Part shown: positions 13,757 to 20,277 of the stretch, one piece after another | How positions within the stretch are numbered: the stretch's first letter is position 1 | Layout: each line of letters opens with the position of its first letter | Origin: a virus | DNA: 23,301 bases | Direction: 5' to 3' (one strand) | Virus record (IMG/VR): IMGVR_UViG_3300028394_000321 | Coordinates: 1 to 23,301 of that record | Notes under the pieces: generated by a model | Databases searched by the model: none | Seen by the model: only the letters and a program-made list of their open reading frames with translations | What the model was told of the DNA's origin: nothing | Translations under genes and position numbers: made by a program

Positions 13757-14983
13757 ATGCAGTTATTCCCGCATCAGCAAGAGGCCAAGCTCTTCTTGCT
13801 GTCTAGGCGCAGGGCCATACTGGCCGACCAGCCACGGGTTGGCAAGACGCTACCCACAGCAGCTGCTGCACTTGAAAACCTCCCAGCCCTGATCGTTTGC
13901 CCAGCCATTGCCAAGACAGTCTGGGAGGCGGCTTTCAGTAAGCTGGCGCCCAACGTCTCGGTCCATGTGGTCAATGGGAAACGTGAGGCTTCAGAGGTAA
14001 ATAGTGCAAATGTGACCATCATCAACTACGATGTCTTGCAGTATGGTGTAACTAATGTGGACAGATATAACACTCTGGTTCTCGATGAGTGCCACAGGAT
14101 TAAGAATCCAAAGGCCCAAAGGACCAAGGCCGCAATGCTGGCCATGAAGAAAGTGGACCATGTTTATGCATTGTCTGGCACACCCATCCCAAACAGGCCG
14201 ATTGAGCTGTGGCCTGTTCTGCACGGCCTTGGCATTTACAGAGGCGGCTGGTTTGACTTTGCGGCCAGATACGCAAAGATGTGGTCAGCGCCATGGGGCT
14301 TGGACACATCTGGCGCGTCTAACCTGGTCGAACTCAAAGACATGATGAAACCTCATGTCCTAAGACGTAAAAAAGAAAACATTTTTAAAGACTACAAAGA
14401 CCCACAAGTCAGTCTGATCACCTTTGATCTGCCCAATGACAAGCGCGAGCAAGCCTTTGATGCCGATGCCTTGATGGCCAACCCCAACGCGCTCATGGCC
14501 TTTGAAGGCTTGGCCGAGATCATGCGTGAGGCTGGTATGCGCAAAGTGAAGGCCGCCAGTGAATTCATCGATGACTTGCTCCAGGCCGAAGAGCCGGTGG
14601 TGGTCTTTGCGCACCATAAGGATGTGGTGGCCGAGCTAGACAAGCTGCTCATGGTCCATAAACCCGTAGTTATTACGGGTGAAACGTCACGGGCCAAGCG
14701 CGACAAGGCGCTTAAAGACTTTCAGTCTGGCCAGACCAAATGCATCATCGGCAACATTGCCGCCATGTCTGAAGGTGTGGACCTAAGTGCTGCCGACACC
14801 ATTGTTTTTGTTGAATGCACTTGGTCCACATCAGCACTGGAGCAGGCCAGCAGCAGGGTCGAGAACATCAATAAATCAGGCATTCCACCCATCATCTACA
14901 TTCTGACCATCAAAGCAAGCCTAGACCACAATGTCTTGGCCAAGGTCTTAAAGAAGCTCAATGTCGTTAATCAAATCATTTAA
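13757..14983 (+). CDS. SNF2-family DNA helicase/translocase (SF2)
   Basis: A 408-aa superfamily 2 ATPase. It opens with the Q-like LFPHQQEA and Walker A QPRVGKT (25-31), then motif Ia IVCPA, motif II DECH (110-113, VLDECHRIKNPKAQ) and motif III SGTP (140-143). The second RecA lobe holds VVVFAHHKDVV (about 282-292), ITGETSRAKRDKALKDFQSG and ASSRVENINKSG near the arginine-finger motif VI. DECH followed by HRIKNPKAQRTKA is typical of SNF2/SWI-type translocases that phages encode next to DUF2800/DUF2815 genes. It is the first gene of the replication operon, with a clear promoter and GAGGA. Remodelling of DNA during replication or recombination is the likely role. Confidence 0.88.
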   Translation: MQLFPHQQEAKLFLLSRRRAILADQPRVGKTLPTAAAALENLPALIVCPAIAKTVWEAAFSKLAPNVSVHVVNGKREASEVNSANVTIINYDVLQYGVTNVDRYNTLVLDECHRIKNPKAQRTKAAMLAMKKVDHVYALSGTPIPNRPIELWPVLHGLGIYRGGWFDFAARYAKMWSAPWGLDTSGASNLVELKDMMKPHVLRRKKENIFKDYKDPQVSLITFDLPNDKREQAFDADALMANPNALMAFEGLAEIMREAGMRKVKAASEFIDDLLQAEEPVVVFAHHKDVVAELDKLLMVHKPVVITGETSRAKRDKALKDFQSGQTKCIIGNIAAMSEGVDLSAADTIVFVECTWSTSALEQASSRVENINKSGIPPIIYILTIKASLDHNVLAKVLKKLNVVNQII

Positions 14984-14995
14984 CCAGGAGAAACC

Positions 14996-16009
14996 ATGCA
15001 ACACGAAACCCGAAAACACGCCCGACTGTCAGCATCACGCACAGACAGATTCATGCAATGCCCAGGCTCATACCGGCTCGAATCCCTCATGCCCTATGAG
15101 CCAGCAGGCGAGGCTGCGGCCGTAGGCACTGCGATCCATGAACTGTCAGAGATCATTCTGTCTGGCAAAGAAGTGCCAACCGGAACTGATCAGGACCATG
15201 TGGCCATGGCCCAAGGCTATGCCGACTTTGTCAATACTCTGGTTGAAAACCCACGCAAAAAGCTCATCGAGGTCAACTTGGATGAAGGTCTGAAGTCTCT
15301 GCACCCAGCACTGGGTGGCACGGCCGATGCAGTCCTGGTCGATGGGGACCATCTTCATGTCGTGGACCTAAAGACTGGCCGAGTCGCTGTGGATGCCACA
15401 GACAACAAGCAACTGCTGACCTATGCATTGGGAGCCATGAGGCAATTCAAAGCGCCTGCCAGCATCACTTGCACCATGCACATATTCCAGCCCCGTGTGG
15501 GTCACAGCAAGTGGACAGTGTCTGGCCAAGAACTGGTCGAGCATGGCGAAAGACTCAAGGCCGCAGCCGAGCTGGCGCTCTCAGGCGATGCACCAACAAG
15601 GCCAAGCCCAGATGCCTGCCGGTACTGCAAAGCCAAGACCATTTGCCCCAGTATGCGTGAGAAGGTCCAAGAGGTCGCTAGAAGCGATTTCAAGCCTGAC
15701 ACCACTGTTACCCCTGAGATGCTAGACAACGCGGCTTTGGTGGCCGCATGGGCCGATGCAGTGCAGTCTGCTGCTAAAGCTCAGATCATTGAGGGCAAAG
15801 CCATTGATGGCTGGACCATGCGCGCAGGCCGTAAGACAAAATTTTGGAAGGATGAGGCGCTGGTCATGGAGGCATTCAAAGACAACTTGAAGGTCTGGGA
15901 GCTGAAGTCGCCCAGTGCTGTCTTAAAACTCGGGGTCGAGGTGAGCGAAGACCTAGTCGGTGAGAAACAGGCTGCATCAAGCCTAGTCAAAGAAAAGGCG
16001 AAGGAATAG
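14996..16009 (+). CDS. DUF2800 / Cas4-RecB-like nuclease with Fe-S cysteines
   Basis: A 337-aa nuclease of the PD-(D/E)xK superfamily. The N-terminal HARLSASRTDRFMQCPGSYRLE (8-29) carries the first cluster cysteine Cys22. GTAIHEL gives His48. The active site is GGTADAV (Asp111), VVDLKTG (Asp124 and Lys126) and a following Gln139. The other three cysteines are Cys208, Cys211 and Cys217 (CRYCKAKTIC), the arrangement of a 4Fe-4S cluster in Cas4/AddB-type nucleases. The C-terminal region is helical and basic. It starts 12 bases after the helicase with an AGGAG site. An exonuclease role in phage replication or recombination is likely, by analogy with RecB-type enzymes. Confidence 0.85.
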   Translation: MQHETRKHARLSASRTDRFMQCPGSYRLESLMPYEPAGEAAAVGTAIHELSEIILSGKEVPTGTDQDHVAMAQGYADFVNTLVENPRKKLIEVNLDEGLKSLHPALGGTADAVLVDGDHLHVVDLKTGRVAVDATDNKQLLTYALGAMRQFKAPASITCTMHIFQPRVGHSKWTVSGQELVEHGERLKAAAELALSGDAPTRPSPDACRYCKAKTICPSMREKVQEVARSDFKPDTTVTPEMLDNAALVAAWADAVQSAAKAQIIEGKAIDGWTMRAGRKTKFWKDEALVMEAFKDNLKVWELKSPSAVLKLGVEVSEDLVGEKQAASSLVKEKAKE

Positions 16010-16033
16010 AATTCACATCCCTGCCAAAAGAAA

Positions 16034-16061
16034 GCCTGGTAGCGCGTTAACACTACCAGGC
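16034..16061 (+). other. Strong hairpin upstream of the primase-helicase gene
   Basis: GCCTGGTAG (16034-16042) and CTACCAGGC (16053-16061) are perfect 9-bp arms closing a 10-base loop. No T-run follows, so it is not a standard terminator. It lies in the 77-base gap between the nuclease and primase-helicase genes, 25 bases before the ATG, so it could act on mRNA processing, stability or partial attenuation. Confidence 0.6.
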
Positions 16062-16086
16062 CAAAGTCAACTCAAGGCAACTCACA

Positions 16087-18243
16087 ATGAAACCCCCAAC
16101 TAAAGGAATTTCAGTGCCAATCATAACTGAAACACCCCAAAACGACACATTTCAACAGTCCCAAAGCATTGCCTGCAAAATAGGCGCTGTGGCTCCTGAT
16201 GCCGTGTTCTGCACCTTTGCCCTGCAAGGCAACAAAAAAATCCCCTACAAGCGATCTGGCCAAGGCGTGGCACGGGATACAGACCAAAGCGATCTCTACA
16301 ACGCTGAAGACGTTTGGACCATGGAAGACGCACCCCATGGCCAATATCTTGGCTTAGTCCAGCAGCGCCCCATCATCAGCGCATCAGGGAACTATTTGGT
16401 TTGCCTTGATGTGGACATGAAACACGCCTCTGGCCCCACCAATGTGGCCATCCAGCGCATGGCCAAATATGTCAAGCAAAACAAGATGCTGACCGAGGTT
16501 TCTGTCTCAGGCCGTGGCCGCCATGTCTTTCTATGGGTCCAGCCACCCAAAGAATCTGACCAGGTGCTGCCCAAATACAAACTTGGCGGTGGCCAAGAAT
16601 TAGAAGTATTTGGTCTGCCAAACAGTGCCGGTAAGTCAGTGTTACTTAGTGGCAATCAATTGGTCGGTGAATTCCAAGAGGCCGTCAATTTGCATGAATT
16701 GTTAATGGACTGGGGCATCATCGAGCAGCATCAATTGCAAGAACCGAAGCAAAATCTTTCAAATGAAAGATTTGATTTCACCCAATTAGGCTCAAGAATT
16801 GAAGACAGCGATCTTGATCGCGCCATCAAGGCTTTGCACCATATCAGCCCAGACTGCGATTACGACCAGTGGATTGAGCTTGGCCAAGCGCTGCACACCG
16901 AATTTGGGGAACAAGGTCTCGGCCCATGGATGCAGTGGTCCATGGCTGGCCAGAAGTTTGCCGGCACAAAAGACATCGAGACCCACTGGAAGAGCTTTCA
17001 CCAGGGCAAAGGTGTTGGCATTGGCACATTGTTTAAGCACGCCAAAGACAATGGCTGGGAAGCGCCAACCAAGCAGACTGAGCGAAAAAGTGCAGTCGAA
17101 GACTTTGCAGCAGTGATTAATGCACCAGTCACAGAAGACGCACCAGACCCGTCATGGCCAGAACTAGCCTTAGACCTTACCAAACTCAACCCCATCGATT
17201 ACTTGATCGAAGGCTTCATGGCCCATTCTTTTTTCATCTTGGCCGGTCAGCCTGGCGTGGGTAAGACCACAGCAGTGCTATCAATGTGCATGGTCATGGC
17301 AGGGTTTGCAGTGGATGGCTGCGAGATTCACGCTAAAAAGAAACGCAAGTCAATTATCGTGACCGAAGACAGTGACCAGATAATCCGAACTCTTTTTGCA
17401 TATTCAAAGCATTACAAGATAAATAATCTAAACGACTGGTTTGTCGTTATTGATGCCAGAAGGTCTAATGTCAAAGATTTATTAAGACTTGCACATAATA
17501 TTGAGCGCCACACTCTCAATGGCATAAAGCCATTATTAGTCCTGGACACGGCCAATGCGACCATGGATATTGACAATGAGAATGACAACTCTGAAGTGGG
17601 TGCATATATTGCCGCCATCAAGCAGACCATATTTGTCCAGCAAAAAGCGCCAGTTTGCATTTTGACCCACACAAACAAAACTATTAGCCGACAAGACTCC
17701 GATGCCATGGCCCGTGGTGCAAGTGCATTCACAGGCGATGCAACCCTCACAGGAGTGCTTTTTATGGATGAGGATAACCAACGCTACTTAAAGCTGACAA
17801 AAACGCGCTATGAGCCTCAATTTAGAGAAATCAAATTCGACTCCATCACATTCCCAGAAATTGTCTTAACCCCAGCTGGTGATATGCAAGAGATTATTTG
17901 TCGGGTGGCCATTCCAGCCATGTCGTCAGAACAAGACCGAATGGCCGCCAAGCAATCAATGCAAGACAACGCCAAAGAGCAGCGCATCCAGGACAAGTGC
18001 GATGAGGTCTGCAACCATGTCCAAGCCATCATTAATGACAAAGGCAACGTCATCATGCGCAGAGGGCCAGGCAGGCCAGTCGTGCCAAAAGAACTTCAAA
18101 ACGCATATCAACTGGACTGGACTGAGATATTCAGCAGCGTAAAAGGCAGTGATGCAGGCTATATCCGCAAGCACATTGGCACGGCCATCTTCACCAGATT
18201 CGCACCAAATGGACCATCATCAGGCTGGGTGAAGTTGGCATGA
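16087..18243 (+). CDS. Primase-helicase: prim-pol, PriCT and RepA-like AAA domains
   Basis: A 718-aa replication protein with three parts. Residues about 25-215 are a prim-pol type primase: CLDVDMKH with Asp108 and Asp110 as metal ligands, SVSGRGRHVFLW (139-150) with His146, and ELEVFG as the third motif. Residues about 235-335 match a PriCT-like helical domain (RAIKALHHISPDCDYDQWIELGQALH, then ETHWKSF and LFKHAKDNGWE). Residues about 365-615 are a RepA/DnaB-like RecA-fold helicase: Walker A GQPGVGKTT (387-395), Walker B LLVLD with Asp487, a THTNK sensor and GASAFTGDATL. The C-terminal tail is helical and basic. It would prime and unwind DNA at the iteron origin directly downstream. The gene lies alone after a 77-base gap with a weak AAGG. 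Confidence 0.87.
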   Translation: MKPPTKGISVPIITETPQNDTFQQSQSIACKIGAVAPDAVFCTFALQGNKKIPYKRSGQGVARDTDQSDLYNAEDVWTMEDAPHGQYLGLVQQRPIISASGNYLVCLDVDMKHASGPTNVAIQRMAKYVKQNKMLTEVSVSGRGRHVFLWVQPPKESDQVLPKYKLGGGQELEVFGLPNSAGKSVLLSGNQLVGEFQEAVNLHELLMDWGIIEQHQLQEPKQNLSNERFDFTQLGSRIEDSDLDRAIKALHHISPDCDYDQWIELGQALHTEFGEQGLGPWMQWSMAGQKFAGTKDIETHWKSFHQGKGVGIGTLFKHAKDNGWEAPTKQTERKSAVEDFAAVINAPVTEDAPDPSWPELALDLTKLNPIDYLIEGFMAHSFFILAGQPGVGKTTAVLSMCMVMAGFAVDGCEIHAKKKRKSIIVTEDSDQIIRTLFAYSKHYKINNLNDWFVVIDARRSNVKDLLRLAHNIERHTLNGIKPLLVLDTANATMDIDNENDNSEVGAYIAAIKQTIFVQQKAPVCILTHTNKTISRQDSDAMARGASAFTGDATLTGVLFMDEDNQRYLKLTKTRYEPQFREIKFDSITFPEIVLTPAGDMQEIICRVAIPAMSSEQDRMAAKQSMQDNAKEQRIQDKCDEVCNHVQAIINDKGNVIMRRGPGRPVVPKELQNAYQLDWTEIFSSVKGSDAGYIRKHIGTAIFTRFAPNGPSSGWVKLA

Positions 18244-18540
18244 TCAATCTAATGCGGAAAGGCGGAACTAATACGGAACTAATGCGGAATTCCGTATTAG
18301 ACAATGGCAGGGATTGTTGGATAAGTGGGGTCATTAGACCCACTTATCCACAGACCAGTCTAGGCTTAGTGGCTACTCAGATTTCTAATGCGGAAAGGCG
18401 GAAAATTCCTTAAGGGTTTTCCGTATTAGAAACGAGCATTAGATGGTCCAACTAAAAGGAAAGTTATGCACAGGTTATCCACAATTGATGAAATAGTCGA
18501 AGATGAGCGCGTTTTCTGCCAAAACTGCGCTAATGCGGAA
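18244..18540. other. Probable replication origin with DnaA boxes
   Basis: The 222-base gap after the primase-helicase and the start of the next gene hold the iterons plus two perfect DnaA boxes TTATCCACA (18344-18352 and 18475-18483). A third site TTATGCACA (18464-18472) fits the looser TTWTNCACA. A large inverted repeat, GGATAAGTGGGGTC (18319-18332) with GACCCACTTATCC (18337-18349), could form a hairpin or cruciform with one bulged base, and its right arm overlaps the first DnaA box. Iterons plus DnaA boxes beside a primase-helicase are a standard origin signature. No coding sequence is seen in 18244-18465. Confidence 0.72.
18249..18540. repeat. Iteron array, 11-bp CTAATRCGGAA, both orientations
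   Basis: Seven full 11-bp copies occur. Direct: CTAATGCGGAA at 18249, 18279, 18385 and 18530, and CTAATACGGAA at 18268. Inverted: TTCCGTATTAG at 18290 and 18419. The copies at 18268, 18279 and 18290 abut without gaps. A longer 20-bp copy (the iteron, one base before it and AAGGCGGAA after it) occurs at 18248-18267 and 18384-18403. The last iteron lies inside the next gene. This is the form of a replication-initiator binding array. Confidence 0.88.
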
Positions 18541-18786
18541 ATGGTCGAACAACGCCAGTCGATGCCAGCCGAGCAGATGGAGAGGCACAGAAAGGTCAAC
18601 TCAAAGCCATTGCAATGGATGTTTGACCAGGCAAAGATTAGGAATGGATGGGCAACCATCACATGGTCCGAACATCAGTGCAGCCAAACAGGACTGGCTG
18701 CATTCCCAACCGATGTCAAACACCGATGCCACTTGTTTCAAGCCAAGGCCACGGCAGTAGAATCCGAATCATGGTGGTTGACATAA
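18466..18786 (+). CDS. Zinc-ribbon-like protein of unknown function
   Basis: A 106-aa protein starting at ATG 18466 (AAGGA six bases upstream). It has a Cys18-x2-Cys21 pair (VFCQNCANAE) and a second set Cys72 and Cys88 (HQCSQTG, KHRCHLF), which together could bind one zinc. The middle is a helix with PLQWMFDQAKIRNGW. The gene begins inside the DnaA-box cluster and contains one exact iteron copy at 18530-18540, so origin and gene overlap. It overlaps the nuclease gene by 16 bases. A DNA-binding or replication accessory role is possible from position only; I do not recognise a named family. Confidence 0.6.
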   Translation: MHRLSTIDEIVEDERVFCQNCANAEMVEQRQSMPAEQMERHRKVNSKPLQWMFDQAKIRNGWATITWSEHQCSQTGLAAFPTDVKHRCHLFQAKATAVESESWWLT

Positions 18787-19157
18787 AGCGCAAACGAAAA
18801 AGCATTGAACACATTGACCAGGTCAAAGTGGTGCAACACATTCGTGCGTTTTATCCAGACTGCATCATTGCAGCAATACCCAATGGAGGCGATAGAAGCG
18901 CCTCAGAGCGCGTTAGATTGCATTCTGAAGGGGTTTTAGCAGGGATGCCTGATCTTTGCGTCTTAGAGCCTAAAAATGGCTTTCACGGGCTTTTTATTGA
19001 GATGAAGACCAAGGCCGGAGTGGTTTCAGAGAAACAAAGTGCTGTGGGTTTGCAGTTAAACGCAAAAGGATATCTGTGCCTGGTCTCAAGATCAGCGCCA
19101 GATGCAATCAAAATCATTGAAGGGTATTTGAATGGCAAAAGCACAAACACTAAATGA
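18771..19157 (+). CDS. VRR-NUC domain nuclease
   Basis: A 128-aa nuclease when started at ATG 18771. The frame stays open back to ATG 18648, but that portion lacks family similarity and overlaps the zinc-ribbon gene. The domain fills the protein: EHIDQVKVVQHIRAFYPDCIIAAIPNGG (13-40), then GMPDLCVL with Asp61, FIEMKTKAG with Glu77 and Lys79, and SEKQ with Gln89. These are the PD-(D/E)xK residues of VRR-NUC enzymes, which in phages act on branched or single-stranded DNA during replication and packaging. Resolving junctions before packaging would fit its place next to the terminase genes. It overlaps the small terminase by 26 bases. Confidence 0.87.
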   Translation: MVVDIKRKRKSIEHIDQVKVVQHIRAFYPDCIIAAIPNGGDRSASERVRLHSEGVLAGMPDLCVLEPKNGFHGLFIEMKTKAGVVSEKQSAVGLQLNAKGYLCLVSRSAPDAIKIIEGYLNGKSTNTK

Positions 19158-19638
19158 GCTTGCTGACAACATTGTTGAGCGTCAGCTCACATTGCGTGAT
19201 CAAGCAGCTGTCGAGAGAAAAGAGATGTCTGGGATCAATAAGAAAATTCACGCCTTTGGCGGTGAAGCTATGCTCTTTGACCATATCTCACAAGGGAAGA
19301 CCATCGATTCAGTGATTAAGTCTTTGGACATAAGCATCGGTGGTTTCTACAAATGGATCGAAAAAGATGCAAAGCGGGGGGAACTGCTCGCACGCGCACG
19401 CACGCGAGGTGGGAGAAGTTTAGCAGAGCAGACGCTAGAAATTGCAGATAACGCAAGCCCTCAAGAGGCACAAGTGGCCAAGCTGAGAGTGGACACAAGG
19501 CGCTGGCTGGCCGCCAAGCAGGCTCCAGATGAGTATGGTGACAAGCAGCAACCCCTGGTCAATATCGACCTTGGAAGCATGGCCCTTGATGCATTGCGCA
19601 AGCGCAGTGTGACAATTGAGGATATGAATACCAAATGA
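19132..19638 (+). CDS. terS: Terminase small subunit
   Basis: A 168-aa DNA-recognition subunit of the packaging motor. Residues about 52-77 form an HTH (ISQGKTIDSVIKSLDISIGGFYKWIEKD) followed by a KRGELLARARTRGGRSLAEQTLEIADNA helix pair. The AQVAKLRVDTRRWLAAKQAPDEYGDK segment (about 113-138) is characteristic of Sf6-like small terminases, where this part drives oligomerisation. It begins inside the VRR-NUC gene, with AGGG seven bases before ATG. The large subunit lies 631 bases downstream, separated by a non-coding region and two tiny genes. The intervening region could include the packaging site. Confidence 0.83.
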   Translation: MAKAQTLNELADNIVERQLTLRDQAAVERKEMSGINKKIHAFGGEAMLFDHISQGKTIDSVIKSLDISIGGFYKWIEKDAKRGELLARARTRGGRSLAEQTLEIADNASPQEAQVAKLRVDTRRWLAAKQAPDEYGDKQQPLVNIDLGSMALDALRKRSVTIEDMNTK

Positions 19639-19948
19639 TTCAGTCACTTTATACAACGATCATTATGTTAAGTGGATAACTAGATATCCACAGAATTAAG
19701 TGCATTAAAGTATTACAGACCTACTTATGCACAGGAATCTGTGGATAAAGTTGGCCAAAATCTGGGGACAAGTCGGTGATGGCCGGTTGGCGGCTGGTGG
19801 CCGTGACCCCCCCTTGGCCGGTTTGGCGGGGGCGACTGTGGCGGCACTAAACACCTACAAAAAAAATTTTTTAAAAAAATTTTGAACTAGTTAACAAACA
19901 AGTCAAATTGTGCAAAAATGTCAACTCCACAAACAACGGAGTAACCGA
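19639..19948. other. Non-coding region: second DnaA-box cluster, GC block, A/T tract
   Basis: No gene is seen here. DnaA-like sites: TTATGCACA (19725-19733) and an inverted perfect TTATCCACA (19740-19748), plus one-mismatch sites at 19671-19679 and 19684-19692. Next is a GC-rich block (19781-19846) with a near-repeat GGCCGGTTGGCGG (19781-19793) and GGCCGGTTTGGCGG (19816-19829) flanking a run of seven C (19807-19813). Then comes a 25-base pure A/T tract, A8-T6-A7-T4 (19859-19883). The set fits a DnaA-dependent origin with an unwinding element, or a packaging (cos/pac) region between the terminase genes. Confidence 0.6.
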
Positions 19949-20113
19949 ATGAAATCTAAGCTAGCGACAGTGATTATTGATGGCCATGAATGGATCGTGA
20001 TCGACACTGATGAGGAAAAAGACGGCAAGGTCTTCTGCACCTTGATGGGCCAAGATGGGTTAGTAACCTGGCACGCATGGGTGAGTAAAAAAGATATCGT
20101 GGGGATAATATGA
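19949..20113 (+). CDS. 54-aa protein of unknown function before TerL
   Basis: Start chosen at ATG 19949 because GGAG lies seven bases upstream; an earlier in-frame ATG at 19910 lacks one. The product begins MKSKLATVIIDGHEWIVIDT and ends WHAWVSKKDIVGII. It looks like a small all-beta domain, with a strand pair around VIIDGHEWIVI, an acidic turn DEEKDGK, and strands VFCTLMG and LVTWHAWV. The stop overlaps the next ATG (ATGA). I recognise no family. Position suggests co-expression with the terminase. Confidence 0.58.
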   Translation: MKSKLATVIIDGHEWIVIDTDEEKDGKVFCTLMGQDGLVTWHAWVSKKDIVGII

Positions 20114-20277
20114 ATATCACGTTATTAACTAAAGTCAGACAGTTATTCAATGTTGATTATGTGCCGCGTAGCACTAATAGACATAATCAACTGCAATATA
20201 TTAAAGCGATGAGAATATTAGGTAATAAATGGTTGGTGCATAAAGATAATGAAATTCAAAGAATAAATAATGAATAA
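20110..20277 (+). CDS. 55-aa basic protein overlapping the TerL start
   Basis: A small gene of 55 codons. It starts MNITLLTKVRQLFNVDYVPR, continues STNRHNQLQYIKAMRILG, and ends NKWLVHKDNEIQRINNE. It overlaps the previous stop as ATGA and the large terminase start by eight bases. The core V-R-QLFN-VP-STNRHN-Q-IK--R-LG-KWL resembles a short protein that I recall just upstream of terminase genes in aquatic phages. Codon use is more A/T-rich than in its neighbours (many ATA and AAT codons), which suggests a different origin. Function unknown. Confidence 0.62.
   Translation: MNITLLTKVRQLFNVDYVPRSTNRHNQLQYIKAMRILGNKWLVHKDNEIQRINNE

Noticed and set aside
18648-18770. N-terminal extension of the VRR-NUC gene from ATG 18648
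   Set aside because: The extension overlaps the zinc-ribbon gene out of frame and shows no nuclease-like pattern; ATG 18771 starts just before the domain.
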